NCBI GenBank assembly: GCA_036505635.1
Contig: DASXTC010000035.1
Location: 1 to 58,865, forward strand
Reading direction: 5' to 3'
DNA length: 58,865 bases
Source: DASXTC01 sp036505635
Lineage (GTDB): Bacteria > Acidobacteriota > Polarisedimenticolia > JACPZX01 > DASXTC01
Part shown: piece after piece, positions 44,585 through 53,626 of the stretch
How the letters are laid out: each line of letters begins with the position of its first letter
Position numbering within the stretch: position 1 is the first letter of the stretch
The notes under the pieces: generated by a model
What the model was told of the DNA's origin: nothing
Database searches by the model: none
What the model saw: the letters and a program-made list of their open reading frames with translations, nothing else
Position numbers and translations under genes: made by a program

Positions 44585-46086
44585 GGCGCCACCCTGCGGC
44601 CCGAGCGCCGCATCCCGGAAAAAGCCTCCCGGACCAGCGCCAGCGCCTCGGCCGCCGCCGCGGGCCTTCCCGCCCACGCCGCGCAGGCAAGCGCACCCGC
44701 CCCGATCGCCGCGCAGGAGACCAGGAAGGCGGCCTGCGCGACCGGCTCGGCCGGCAGCCAGATCACCTTCACCGCCAGGAGCACGCTCGCCAGCGACACC
44801 GCCAGCAGGGCCTGGGGCACGAGCGCGTGGAAGAACGACTTCATCGGCAGGTCGATCAGGCGGTTGGCGATGACGTGCGAGATCGGCCAGAGGATCAGCG
44901 CCGTGATCGTGTAGCTGACCGCAACTCCCATGAGCCCCCACATGAGGCCGAACGCGATCGCCGCGGCGTAGCAGGTCGACGCCACCAGCTCCCACTTCAG
45001 CATGAGATCCGAGCGACCCCTCGACAGGAACAGGCTTCCCACCGTGGTGCCGATCGAGCCGGCCATCCCGGCCAGCGAGAGCACCACGATGAGGGAGGCC
45101 ACGGGCGCCCAGGCGGGTCCGAACAGGACGCCGGTCAGCTCGGGCGCGGCCACCATCACGGCGGCCATCATCGGGAAGGTGACCAGGGCGATGTACCGCA
45201 CCGTCCTGAGGTAGCCGCGCCGGATGCGCTCCGTGTCGTCCTGCATCGAGGCGAAAGCGGGGAACGAGACGCGGCCCACGATCCCGCTCACCTTCTGCAG
45301 AGGGTACATCATCACCCGGTAGGCCATCTGATAGAAGCCGAGCGCCTCCGCGCCGAGAAAGCGGCCGATCAGGATGTCGTCGATGTTGCGGCTCAAGAAG
45401 TTCAGGAGCTGGTAGCCGGTCAGCGGGGCGCTGAAGCGCGCCAGCTCCATGAGATGCGCCCTGGTCGGGCGGTCCGCCCGCGACAGCGGGCTGATCCCCG
45501 ACATGGGGATCACCAGGATCGTGGTGATCGCGGTGCCCGCCAGCGCCTGCCCGGCGAGGCTCCAGACTCCCCAGCCGGTCACCGCCATCGCGGCCGCGAT
45601 CGCCCCGGCCCCCGCGAGGCTGATCGTCTCCACCGCCGCGATGCGCCCGAAGCTCAGACGCCTCGCGAGAAGGGCCTGAGGCGCCGAAGCGGCCGCTCCC
45701 ACCGGGAGGTTCCAGCACATCAGCCGCAGCAGGGGGACCAGGTCTGGTCGCTTGAAGAAGCCGGCGACGATTGGGGCCCCGGCGGCCATCAGCGCCGCCA
45801 CGGCCGAAGCCATCGCGATCTGGGACCAGAAGACCGCGGTGGCGTGGCGCGGGCTCAGGTCCTTTCTCTGAATCAGCGCCGCACCCATTCCCATCTCGTT
45901 GAGTGGTGCGACGAAGGCCAGCGTGACGGCGGCCATGCCGATCATCCCGAAGTCTTCCGGCACGAGATACCGCGCGAGGATCGCCGTGACCGCGACCTGG
46001 AGCACCTGCCGCACCGCCTGGGATGTCGCCGTCCAGACGACGCCGCCCGCCGCGGCCCTGCGGATCTCCTCCGCCGGCTCGCTCAC
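44581..46086 (-). CDS. Wzx-type polysaccharide flippase (MOP superfamily)
   Basis: 501 residues with 12-14 predicted TM helices. The N-terminal GGVVWTATSQAVRQVLQVAV and ILARYLVPEDFGMIGMA are characteristic of WzxC/lipopolysaccharide exporters of this superfamily. It would flip the undecaprenyl-linked repeat unit to the periplasmic face. GTG 46086 overlaps the formyltransferase stop; an earlier in-frame start lies within that gene. Confidence 0.9.
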   Translation of the reverse strand: MSEPAEEIRRAAAGGVVWTATSQAVRQVLQVAVTAILARYLVPEDFGMIGMAAVTLAFVAPLNEMGMGAALIQRKDLSPRHATAVFWSQIAMASAVAALMAAGAPIVAGFFKRPDLVPLLRLMCWNLPVGAAASAPQALLARRLSFGRIAAVETISLAGAGAIAAAMAVTGWGVWSLAGQALAGTAITTILVIPMSGISPLSRADRPTRAHLMELARFSAPLTGYQLLNFLSRNIDDILIGRFLGAEALGFYQMAYRVMMYPLQKVSGIVGRVSFPAFASMQDDTERIRRGYLRTVRYIALVTFPMMAAVMVAAPELTGVLFGPAWAPVASLIVVLSLAGMAGSIGTTVGSLFLSRGRSDLMLKWELVASTCYAAAIAFGLMWGLMGVAVSYTITALILWPISHVIANRLIDLPMKSFFHALVPQALLAVSLASVLLAVKVIWLPAEPVAQAAFLVSCAAIGAGALACAAWAGRPAAAAEALALVREAFSGMRRSGRRVAP

Positions 46087-47177
46087 CCGAGCACCTCGCC
46101 CCGCTCCACTCCGATCGCGCGCGCCAGCCTCCCCGCGCTGTATCCCATGCCACGCCACGCGACCTGGTGGATGACGACCGGACCGCCGGCCGCCGATACC
46201 AGGAGCGTCGCCTCCGTGGTGGCGAGGACGAGGCCGGGACGCGCGGCGCGCCTCTCGCGAGCGATGGTGTGCTGCTCCCGGGCCTTCAGGATCCCGACTC
46301 GTTCCCCGCGGACGGTGGTGAAGGCCTCCCCCGTGCGCGTCAAGGCGACGATCTCGCCGGACGACATGTGCCTCCAGCGGATCCGGTGATCCTCCTCGGA
46401 GTCCTCGTGGAACGTGGAGGCCCGCGTGTGATCCTGTGGCTCGCCCTTGCCTGCTCCGGCGGCGACGAAGCGCTCGACCATGGCGACCAGCTCCGCCGCG
46501 GCTCCCATCGCGCGCCGGTAGAGCGAGCCGTAGTCGTCCTCCTCGGTGAGCGGCAGCGGGATCCGCGCCACGATGTCGCCTGCGTCGACCTCCTCGGTCA
46601 TGAGGTGGGCCGTGACGCCTCCCTGGGTCTCGCCGCTGGCCAGCGTCCAGAAGATCGGATGGCACCCGCGGCACCGGGGCAGAAGCGATGGATGGAAGTT
46701 GATCGCCCCGAGAGCAGGGATCTCGAGCAGCTCACGCGGAAAGATGAGAGGAAACGCGGCCGAGAGAATCAGGTTGGGACGAGCGTTCCGCACGCGGGCC
46801 AGGAAGCCCTGGGAGCGGATCTCGTCGACGGCGTCCCACTCCACGCCCGCCGCGCGGCACGCGTCCTCCAGCGCCTCGGACGTGGTTCCCGGATCGAGGA
46901 CGAGCGTGGGAAGCGGCTCGCCTCCCGGGATCCGCGCGGGCAGCGGCTCCATCGCCCGGCGCGTGCGCGCCACCGCGCGTCGCAGCAGCCCGGCACCGGA
47001 TGTGAGTGACGCCGAGCCCGCGCGCAGCGCCCTGGCGCGCGCTCTCGTCCACGCCTGCCTGGATGGAACGATGACTCCGCGCAGAGGGAGGCCCGAAGCC
47101 AGGACCGCCCGGGCCACGCTGAGGCCATACGGGGAGCGGTCCCCGAGAAACAGGAGGGTGGTCGGAACCTCGGGCAT
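46083..47177 (-). CDS. Formyltransferase of the Fmt/ArnA-N family, probably acting on an amino sugar
   Basis: 364 residues. The N10-formyl-THF transferase core carries the catalytic Asn-His-Asp set: INFHPSLLPRCRG (Asn160, His162) and EEVDAGDIV (Asp201). C-terminal ~110 residues form an extra domain. It follows a DegT-type sugar aminotransferase with a one-base overlap, so formylation of the new amino group is the likely job. The insert of about 70 residues between the first strand and the catalytic part is longer than in Fmt. Methionyl-tRNA formyltransferase itself is unlikely in this setting. Confidence 0.8.
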   Translation of the reverse strand: MPEVPTTLLFLGDRSPYGLSVARAVLASGLPLRGVIVPSRQAWTRARARALRAGSASLTSGAGLLRRAVARTRRAMEPLPARIPGGEPLPTLVLDPGTTSEALEDACRAAGVEWDAVDEIRSQGFLARVRNARPNLILSAAFPLIFPRELLEIPALGAINFHPSLLPRCRGCHPIFWTLASGETQGGVTAHLMTEEVDAGDIVARIPLPLTEEDDYGSLYRRAMGAAAELVAMVERFVAAGAGKGEPQDHTRASTFHEDSEEDHRIRWRHMSSGEIVALTRTGEAFTTVRGERVGILKAREQHTIARERRAARPGLVLATTEATLLVSAAGGPVVIHQVAWRGMGYSAGRLARAIGVERGEVLG

Positions 47178-48385
47178 CAGGAATGCCGCAGCAGGACCTT
47201 CCTCACGGCGTCGATGACGTCCTGTACGTCGCGGTCACCGAGGCTCGCCGACAGCGGCAGCGACAGCGTCCGCTCGGAGATGTGGCGCGCGTTCGGAAAG
47301 CCCTCGGGCGCGAAACCGAACCGGTCGCGGTAGTAGGGATGCAGGTGCAGGGAGATGAAGTGGATGCCGGTGCCGATCCCCTCTCTCTTCAGATCCTCCA
47401 CCACCGTGTCGCGGTCCACCCGGAGGCGCTCGACGTCGAGCAGGAGCGTGTAGAGATGGCGCGCGTGACGGGTCCCGGCCTCCTGGGGGAACGGCGTGGT
47501 CGCCGGCAGATCGGCGAAGGCGGCGTCGTACCGCTCCCAGATCTGATTCCGAAGGCGCGAGTACTCCTCGATTCGCGCGAGCTGGTGGATCCCGAGAGCC
47601 GCCTGCACGTCGGTCATGTTGTACTTGAAGCCCGGGTAGAGGACCTGGTAGTGCACGAACCCTTCGTCGCTGTACCGTCTCCAGGCACCCTTCGACAGCC
47701 CGTGAAGGCCGTACATCTGAATCTTCTCCGCCCAGTCGTCATGCGGGGTCGTGACCATCCCCCCCTCGCCGGTCACGAGGTTCTTGGTGACGTAGAACGA
47801 GAAGCAGGCGGCGTCCCCCATCGTCCCGACGTGGCGGCCGTGATAGACGGCCTCGATGGCGTGGGCGGCGTCCTCAATGATAATCAGTCCGTGCCTGCGG
47901 GAACACGCGAGGATCGGATCCATGTCGCACGGGCGCCCCGCGAAATGGACCGGCAGGATGGCCTTGGTCCTCGGCGTGATCGCCGCCTCGATCAATGAAG
48001 GCTCGATGTTCTGCGTGCGCCGATCGACGTCCACGAACACGGGCGTGGCTCCGGTGTGGACGATCGCGTTGGCTGTGGCCGCGAAGGTGTGCGGCGTCGT
48101 GATCACCTCGTCGCCCGGCCCGACTCCCGCGGCGATCAGTGAGAGATGGAGGCCCGCGGTGCAGGAGTTCAGCGCCAGCGCGTGCCGCGCGCCGATGTAG
48201 CCGCGGAACGATTCCTCGAACCGCGCGACACGGGGACCGGTGCCGATCCAGCCCGATCTCAGCGTCGCCACGACCTCCTGGATCTCGGCCTCCTCCAGAG
48301 CGGGCCTTCCGAACACCAGGAAATCTTCTCGGACCGGGCCGCGGGAGGCCCGGGGATTGAGCGTCGCGGCGGGTTCCGGCTTCAT
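47177..48385 (-). CDS. DegT/DnrJ/EryC1-family PLP-dependent sugar aminotransferase
   Basis: 402 residues, first gene of the second glycan operon. PLP features: Asp172 in IIIEDAAHAIEAVY, and the Schiff-base Lys201 in SFYVTKNLVTGEGG. The aminosugar family block LNSCTAGLHLSL is near residue 72. Makes a 3- or 4-amino sugar from a nucleotide keto-sugar; the dehydratase that would supply the substrate is not in the window. Overlaps the formyltransferase start (TGATG). Confidence 0.92.
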   Translation of the reverse strand: MKPEPAATLNPRASRGPVREDFLVFGRPALEEAEIQEVVATLRSGWIGTGPRVARFEESFRGYIGARHALALNSCTAGLHLSLIAAGVGPGDEVITTPHTFAATANAIVHTGATPVFVDVDRRTQNIEPSLIEAAITPRTKAILPVHFAGRPCDMDPILACSRRHGLIIIEDAAHAIEAVYHGRHVGTMGDAACFSFYVTKNLVTGEGGMVTTPHDDWAEKIQMYGLHGLSKGAWRRYSDEGFVHYQVLYPGFKYNMTDVQAALGIHQLARIEEYSRLRNQIWERYDAAFADLPATTPFPQEAGTRHARHLYTLLLDVERLRVDRDTVVEDLKREGIGTGIHFISLHLHPYYRDRFGFAPEGFPNARHISERTLSLPLSASLGDRDVQDVIDAVRKVLLRHS

Positions 48386-48438
48386 CGGAATTCTCCTATC
48401 CTGCTGATCTTCCTGTACTTCTGCCCGTCCCGCGGGCG

Positions 48439-48447
48439 ATTATAACA
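48439..48447 (-). promoter_or_regulatory. Extended -10 promoter of the second glycan operon
   Basis: Minus strand TGTTATAAT: a perfect TATAAT (48439-48444) with a TGn extension. No good -35 at 17 bases; TCGACA at 48466-48471 is 21 bases away. The predicted leader to the ATG at 48385 is about 47 bases with AGGAGAATTCCG as ribosome-binding site. Confidence 0.6.
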
Positions 48448-48587
48448 TAGGCTTCACGCGGGCTTTGTCGAGCCTTTCCGCCACGCTCCCGTCCGGCCGG
48501 TCCCGAGGTGGACTTGAAAGGTCGTTCCGTATCAGAATCGAGTGGAATCCTTCCCACGGGGATTCGACAATCCATGCCGGAGGCATG

Positions 48588-48899
48588 ATGGCGGCGCGGC
48601 GCGTGAGACTCGGCGACCTGGTGGATGACTACTGCTCCCGCTGCAAGCTCGTGATGAACCATGGGATCATGGCGCTCGACGGCGAGGTGATCCTCAAGGT
48701 CCAGTGCAACACCTGCCTCAACGATCACCCGTACCGCCGCGGCAAGGCGCCGCGCAGGAAGGACCCGGTCAAATCTGCCTTCGACGAGCTCATGGCGAAG
48801 CTGCCCGGCGCAGGCACTCCCCCGGCCCGCGGCAGGACCCCCGTCCCCCTCAAGGACGAGGAGGAGGAAGAAGAGGAGCCTGAGAAGGAGGAACCGTGA
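48588..48899 (+). CDS. Small zinc-ribbon protein with acidic tail
   Basis: 103 residues; function not known. Two CxxC pairs, CSRC (16-19) and CNTC (40-43), would bind one zinc; the stretch DDYCSRCKLVMNHGIMALDG is compact and well ordered in character. The C-terminus is strongly acidic (seven consecutive Glu followed by PEKEE). Two ATGs stand in tandem; I use the second (48588), four bases after GGAGG. Its 3' end overlaps the convergent ligase gene by 50 bases. It could bind nucleic acid or a translation component, but this is a guess. Confidence 0.72.
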   Translation: MAARRVRLGDLVDDYCSRCKLVMNHGIMALDGEVILKVQCNTCLNDHPYRRGKAPRRKDPVKSAFDELMAKLPGAGTPPARGRTPVPLKDEEEEEEEPEKEEP

Positions 48900-50835
48900 G
48901 CTGCGCAAGCCTCGCCTCGAGGTCCTTCAGCTCTCTGGAATCCAGCCGCATCAGGTCCTCCTCGTAGCCGTTCCGGGGCGCGTATCCGGTCAGCTCGCGT
49001 CGGATCAGGGCGAGCCGGTCCAGCTCCTGTTCCGTCTCCTCTTGCCGTCCGGAAACCAGCAGCGCGCGCGCCATGGCGAGCCTCGCCTCGAGGTACCTTG
49101 GCTCGAGCGCCAGCGCCCGCGAGATCAGCGCGACCGGCTCGTCGACCGGGCTTCCTCGGGCCAGCAGGAAGAGCGCCAGCTCGAGATAGGGGCGAGGATC
49201 CTTCAGCCCGAGCGCGAGCGCCTCGCGGTAGTAACCCTCCGCCCGCTGCGTTGAAGCCGCGCCGGCCGACAGATCGAAACAGGCCCGGGCGTGGAGCTGC
49301 GCCAGACGCAGGAGCGGCTCGGGCCTGCCCGGGTCGATGCGATGCGCCTCCTCGAGGTCCAGGTCGACGGCCGCGAAGGTAGCAAGGTCGAGCGGCCGAT
49401 CCCGCCGCCAGGCGATCTCGGCGCGCCCTGCCGGGTAGGCTGGGTTGTACGGGTTCATCACGATCGCCCGCGTGATGGAGGGATCCGGAGCGCCGGGCCG
49501 GCTCGCCACGGCCCCCCTGGCAAAGCTGAGGTCGGCCGCGTAGGGGAGCGCTACTCCCCCGAGCCATGCCGGCGTCGCGATCGCCGCCAGCGCCAGGGTG
49601 GCAAGGCGCCGGGAGGGACCCGGGCTCGAGGGGAGCGCGAGGTAGAGCGCGGCGTCCCCTGGCCGTGCCGGTGTCAGCAGTGGGAGGACCAGGGCGAGGA
49701 GGCTCAGCGTCACGACGGGGACGTCGAAGGGCATGTCGACGATCCCGTGAACGAGGCAGACCAGAAGCGCGAGCGCCGCGCAAGCGCCGGCGGCCCCCTC
49801 CGAGGTCTCCCCGGTTCTCAGACGCCAGAGGCGGGGCACCAGGAGGGCGAGCAGGGCGGCCAGCGCGGCAAGGCCGATGAGGCCCGTCTCCACCAGCGCC
49901 TGCAAATAGGTGGCGTGCGTCGAGCCGGCCCGCTTCGAGTATTGGAACATCTCGCGCTCGAGCGGGAAGGCGTACCGATAGCCGCGCGCCTCGAACATCC
50001 CCGGCCCCATCCCGAGGATCGGGTGATCCAGTGCCGCCTCCACTCCCGCCCTCCAGATCCTCACACGATCGAACAGGTACGGATCGAAGATCCTTTCGAA
50101 CCGGGCCGCCACGCTGACCGCCGAGGCGAGCGCCAGGAGCACGAGCGCCCCGGCCAGCAGGATCTTGGCGCGACGCGGCAGCGCGCGGGCCGCGGCGGCT
50201 GACCAGAGAGCCGACACCAGGATCGTCGAGAGAAGAGCGCCGCGGGCCCCCACCATCAGGATCACGCCAAGATCCAGAAGCGCCATGGCGAGGCACGCGC
50301 CCGCGGCGATCCTGCGCCCGGCCCGGCGGAGATCGATCGCCAGGCCCAGAGCGAGGAAGGCCCCCACGTTGAGGTAGGCGGCGAGCTGGTTGGCGTTCGC
50401 GAAGGTCCCGGACGGGGTCAGGTTCGTCTTCCCGGGCGCCACGAGGACGAAGATCGCCTGCGCCGCGCTCGCGGCGGCCACCGCCCCGGCGCGCAGGCGC
50501 CAGCGCGAGCCGCCCAGCAGGATCATCGCGACGGCCAGGAGGATCGTCATGGCCACGTTCCACAACGACAGGAACGGTCCGAACAGGTAGTCCACGCGCA
50601 GGAAGGAGATGAGGCAAGCGGCGGCCACGCCGAGCCCGGCCAGCATCTCCCATCCAAGCGGCAACGCGATGGTCCCCCGACGCATCCGGAGCAGAAGGGC
50701 TCCCGCCGCGAGGAGGAAGATGATCGTGTGCGCCAGGAAGAGCCCGGATGGGCTCGCCCCTCCCTCGAACCAGACAAGCGAGACGAGCAGGAGGGCCAGC
50801 AGAGCGTCGAGGACCGCAGTTGCCCCGTCTTTCAC
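48850..50835 (-). CDS. O-antigen ligase/Wzy_C-family membrane protein with C-terminal TPRs
   Basis: 661 residues from GTG 50835 (overlaps the upstream stop). About twelve TM helices in the first ~450 residues; the Wzy_C region has the periplasmic-loop motif HPILGMGPGMFEARG and STHATYLQALVETGLIG. About residues 460-650 are soluble and TPR-like (RAEGYYREALALGLKDPRPYL). The family includes O-antigen ligases, Wzy polymerases and protein O-oligosaccharyltransferases. Directly follows a sister protein and a pilin array. Confidence 0.85.
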   Translation of the reverse strand: MKDGATAVLDALLALLLVSLVWFEGGASPSGLFLAHTIIFLLAAGALLLRMRRGTIALPLGWEMLAGLGVAAACLISFLRVDYLFGPFLSLWNVAMTILLAVAMILLGGSRWRLRAGAVAAASAAQAIFVLVAPGKTNLTPSGTFANANQLAAYLNVGAFLALGLAIDLRRAGRRIAAGACLAMALLDLGVILMVGARGALLSTILVSALWSAAAARALPRRAKILLAGALVLLALASAVSVAARFERIFDPYLFDRVRIWRAGVEAALDHPILGMGPGMFEARGYRYAFPLEREMFQYSKRAGSTHATYLQALVETGLIGLAALAALLALLVPRLWRLRTGETSEGAAGACAALALLVCLVHGIVDMPFDVPVVTLSLLALVLPLLTPARPGDAALYLALPSSPGPSRRLATLALAAIATPAWLGGVALPYAADLSFARGAVASRPGAPDPSITRAIVMNPYNPAYPAGRAEIAWRRDRPLDLATFAAVDLDLEEAHRIDPGRPEPLLRLAQLHARACFDLSAGAASTQRAEGYYREALALGLKDPRPYLELALFLLARGSPVDEPVALISRALALEPRYLEARLAMARALLVSGRQEETEQELDRLALIRRELTGYAPRNGYEEDLMRLDSRELKDLEARLAQLTVPPSQAPLLPPPRP

Positions 50836-52457
50836 CGCGGCTCCGTCCCGCCCGACAGCGCCCCGGCCACGGCATCCCGATCCCGGCGGTACTCGATCTT
50901 GATGGGGTAGAGCTGCGCCGCGCGCGTGAGCGCGATGTAGGCTCCCAGTGGATCGCGCCGCGCGAGGCGGACCTGCCCGAGGTGATGCCAGTGGTGGGGG
51001 GTTTGAGGATCGAGATCGACGGCGTCCACCGCCTGTGCCTCGGCCTCGGCGAGATCCCGCTGTCCATCCGGCCCCATCCCGCGCTGCAGCAGGAGGTGGG
51101 AGAGGATCGAGCGGGAGTCCGGGTCGAATGGGTTCCTCTCGACGGCGTCGGAGGCCAGGTTCGCCGCCAGGGATGGATCGGCCCGCACCGCGCGCAGCGC
51201 CGCCTCCTTCATGATGTCGGCGCGGGTCACCATCAGCGCGAAGGCCGCCAGGCCCAGCGCGGCCCCGGTCACGAGGAGCTTCGGGACCCCGCTCCCCGCG
51301 GCGCGGGGCGTCGCGGGCCCGCACGCGAGGCTCGCCAGACCGAAGAAAGCGAAGCCGACCGTGGGCAGGTAGAAGGTGAAGTCCGCGAGGTTATGCAGGA
51401 GAAACGAGAGACAGGCCGCCGAGAGGAAGGGGGCCATCCAATCGTCTCGCGCCGCGGCGAACCGGCGCAGCCTGAGGGCGAGGGCGCCGGCCAGGATCGC
51501 GGCCGCCGCGCCCGGCACCATACCTCCTTCCGCGAGGATCTGGAGATAGCTGTTGTGCGCGAACCGCGACTCGTTCATCTCCCAGGTGCGGTGCCGCGGG
51601 AAGGCGATCCCGTAGCACCCGACCCCGGCCCCCAGCACCGGGTGCTCCGCGAAGATCGCCAGCGCCACGTTCCAGTTCCCGAGACGCAGCGCGAAGGGGC
51701 CCTGTCCTTCATCGGATGACGTGCGTGCCGACCAGCGCAGCGCCATCAGGCCCGCCGCCCCCGCCAGACCGGCCGCGATCAGCACCACGGCCACAGCGCG
51801 CGCCGTGCCGCGACGATCCTCGCGAAGGTTCCACCAGGCGGCGAGCCCACCGGCCAGGGTGACGCAGAGGATCCCCGCGGCGGAGCGCGTGGCCACGAGG
51901 CCCGCGGCCTGGATGCCGGCGAGGAGCCAGGCGAGGGCGCGTTCGGGGCCGCGCCCACCGGGACGGCTCGCCCACCCGAACGTGAGCGGTATCGAGAGCG
52001 CAAGGAAGCCGGCCAGCGCGCCCGGCAGCCCCAGCGTCGCCATCGCGCGCCCGGAGGCAATCCGGGCCCGGAGCGCCTCGGATGCCTCCGGACCGGCCAG
52101 CAGCGCGAGTCGGTCGAATCCGAACAGACACTGGTAGAGCCCGTGCGCCGCGAGCCCCGTTCCCGCGGTGATCACCGCCGCGGCGATGATTCCACCGGGG
52201 GGCCACGCGTCCTTCCCCGCGTCCCGCGCCAGCAGGCCCCGGCAGAACAGGAAAAGGAAGGCGTACGCGCACCAGAGCGCCGCCGTTCGTGCCGAGGCCA
52301 GAGGCTGGAGTGAGGAGACGACGTTGGCGGCCACCGCCGCCAGCGCGATGGTCCAGAGCCAGGGACGTTCGGCGGTCGAGCTCCCGAGCGGGTCCGCGCC
52401 ACCGGGTCCGGTCGGGCGCGTGAGGACCGCCATGAGGGAGGCGAGCGCCACCGCCAT
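50832..52457 (-). CDS. O-antigen ligase/Wzy_C-family membrane protein with C-terminal TPRs
   Basis: 541 residues from the ATG at 52457. Wzy_C motif HPVLGAGVGCYGIAFPRHR and FAHNSYLQILAEGGMVPG, then TPR-like helices from about 410. The true start may be further upstream: the frame stays open back to the stop of the pilin gene at 52593 and encodes a hydrophobic, family-like first helix (SLIILAAFAPP). No ATG, GTG or TTG occurs in that stretch; a CTG at 52550 is the best candidate. Paralogue of the following gene. Confidence 0.83.
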   Translation of the reverse strand: MAVALASLMAVLTRPTGPGGADPLGSSTAERPWLWTIALAAVAANVVSSLQPLASARTAALWCAYAFLFLFCRGLLARDAGKDAWPPGGIIAAAVITAGTGLAAHGLYQCLFGFDRLALLAGPEASEALRARIASGRAMATLGLPGALAGFLALSIPLTFGWASRPGGRGPERALAWLLAGIQAAGLVATRSAAGILCVTLAGGLAAWWNLREDRRGTARAVAVVLIAAGLAGAAGLMALRWSARTSSDEGQGPFALRLGNWNVALAIFAEHPVLGAGVGCYGIAFPRHRTWEMNESRFAHNSYLQILAEGGMVPGAAAAILAGALALRLRRFAAARDDWMAPFLSAACLSFLLHNLADFTFYLPTVGFAFFGLASLACGPATPRAAGSGVPKLLVTGAALGLAAFALMVTRADIMKEAALRAVRADPSLAANLASDAVERNPFDPDSRSILSHLLLQRGMGPDGQRDLAEAEAQAVDAVDLDPQTPHHWHHLGQVRLARRDPLGAYIALTRAAQLYPIKIEYRRDRDAVAGALSGGTEPR

Positions 52458-52592
52458 CCCCCAGGACTCGGCGCGGACGTGGGGCGGCGCGAAGGCCGCC
52501 AGGATGATGAGAGACGCTGGAAGGAGAGACCGCGGGTCGAGACGGTTCAGGGTCGTCCCCGGCGGGCCCCTCGGCTCCCGGCCGGCGAAGGC

Positions 52593-53033
52593 CTAGTCGG
52601 GGGCGTTGGAGAAGCGGCCCGTGGCGTAAACGATATCCAGCTCGAATTGGAGGCGGGTGGCCGACGTGATGTCCACGCCGTCGATCCCGTCCCGGCCGAA
52701 CGACTCAAGAGAATACCAAGTATAGCTGTCCGAGTGGTATCCGTAATCGTGGAGCCAGTGATCCCGATCGGGGAGAACCACCTTGGTGTGAGGCTGCAGA
52801 AGGTTCACCAGGGTCGCCGAAGGGGTCGCATCGGTGGGAAAGATGCTCTCGTCGATCTGATAGAGCTGCACCGCCGTGGCGATGCCGCGCATGTCGGCCA
52901 TGGTGGCGCGCTGCTTCGACTTGTCGACCGCGGTCTGAAGAGCGGGGATCGCGATCGCGGCCAGTATCCCGATGATCGCCACCACCACCAGAAGCTCGAC
53001 GAGGGTGAACCCTCTGGATCTCCGGTCCATCAT
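52593..53033 (-). CDS. Divergent type IV pilin-like protein (fourth pilin of the array)
   Basis: 146 residues. Short leader MMDRRSRG, then FTLVELLVVVAIIGILAAIA with Glu5; the mature N-terminal helix resembles the major pilins (KSKQRATMADMRGIATAVQLY) but the C-terminal half differs completely and ends RFSNAPD instead of EGVQT. No sigma-54 promoter precedes it; 83 bases with a hairpin separate it from the major pilin gene upstream. Probably a minor pilin or pseudopilin expressed by read-through. Confidence 0.85.
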   Translation of the reverse strand: MMDRRSRGFTLVELLVVVAIIGILAAIAIPALQTAVDKSKQRATMADMRGIATAVQLYQIDESIFPTDATPSATLVNLLQPHTKVVLPDRDHWLHDYGYHSDSYTWYSLESFGRDGIDGVDITSATRLQFELDIVYATGRFSNAPD

Positions 53034-53071
53034 CCTGCTCCTCCGCGCCCGATGAGCGCCGCCGGCCGGTC

Positions 53072-53092
53072 CGCTCTCCCTTTGCGAGAGCG
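53072..53092. terminator. Hairpin between the third major pilin and the divergent pilin
   Basis: CGCTCTC (53072-53078) pairs with GAGAGCG (53086-53092) around a 7-base loop. No U-tract follows on the minus strand, so it may be an attenuator or mRNA-stabilising hairpin that lowers expression of the downstream gene rather than a full terminator. Confidence 0.4.
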
Positions 53093-53116
53093 CTCCAGCC
53101 GGCTCCAGGCGACGGG

Positions 53117-53593
53117 CTATGTCTGAACCCCTTCCGGATAGGCCGTGAAGGTCCCATTCTGGAAGATGATGTCGCAGTCGAAATCGTTCGTCGCGCCCTT
53201 GCTGGCAGAGCTCACCTTCTTATCCTTGCCGTACGTCATGATGGTGTAGTCGGAACCGGAGCCGCCCGTATCGGAGCCGTAGTAGTACAGGCCCCCCCAC
53301 CCATCCTTGGTCGGGGCAAGCTTGATATAGATCGGCTCGATCCCCATGTTGGTGGCTCCGATCGACGTGATGCTCGCCATCGAGGTCGAGATCGGGTAGA
53401 AGTTCACGTCCACCGAGTACGACTCGACCGCCGTGCCGAGCGACCTCATGTCGGCCATCGACCTCTTCTGCTTGCCCCTGTCGATCGCGTTCAACAGGTT
53501 GGGGATCGCTATCGCCGCGATGATCCCGATGATGGCCACGACGATGAGCAGCTCGATCAGGGTGAATCCGGTGCGCTTTATCAGCCTCGACAT
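53117..53593 (-). CDS. pilA: Type IV major pilin, third copy
   Basis: 158 residues. Leader MSRLIKRTG, then FTLIELLIVVAIIGIIAAIA (Glu5), then NLLNAIDRGKQKRSMADMRS as in the other two copies. It differs from them at roughly ten places (for example IGATNMG, SDTGGSGSDY, MTYGKDKKVSSASKGATND) and has a different leader. C-terminus TAYPEGVQT shared by all three. Two cysteine positions are not paired as in Pseudomonas pilins; only one Cys (FDCDIIF) is seen. Own sigma-54 promoter at 53627-53642. Confidence 0.92.
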   Translation of the reverse strand: MSRLIKRTGFTLIELLIVVAIIGIIAAIAIPNLLNAIDRGKQKRSMADMRSLGTAVESYSVDVNFYPISTSMASITSIGATNMGIEPIYIKLAPTKDGWGGLYYYGSDTGGSGSDYTIMTYGKDKKVSSASKGATNDFDCDIIFQNGTFTAYPEGVQT

Positions 53594-53626
53594 CGGGGGT
53601 GTTCCTCCTCTTTTCGACCGGAATAC

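Noticed and set aside
43385..46153. One 922-residue fusion of GT4 with flippase-antisense sequence
   Set aside because: The upstream part is only a shifted frame of the flippase gene; the GTG at 44584 overlapping the flippase stop is the sensible start.
46083..47177. Formyltransferase gene as housekeeping methionyl-tRNA formyltransferase
   Set aside because: It overlaps a sugar aminotransferase and a flippase in a glycan operon and is not paired with a peptide deformylase gene.
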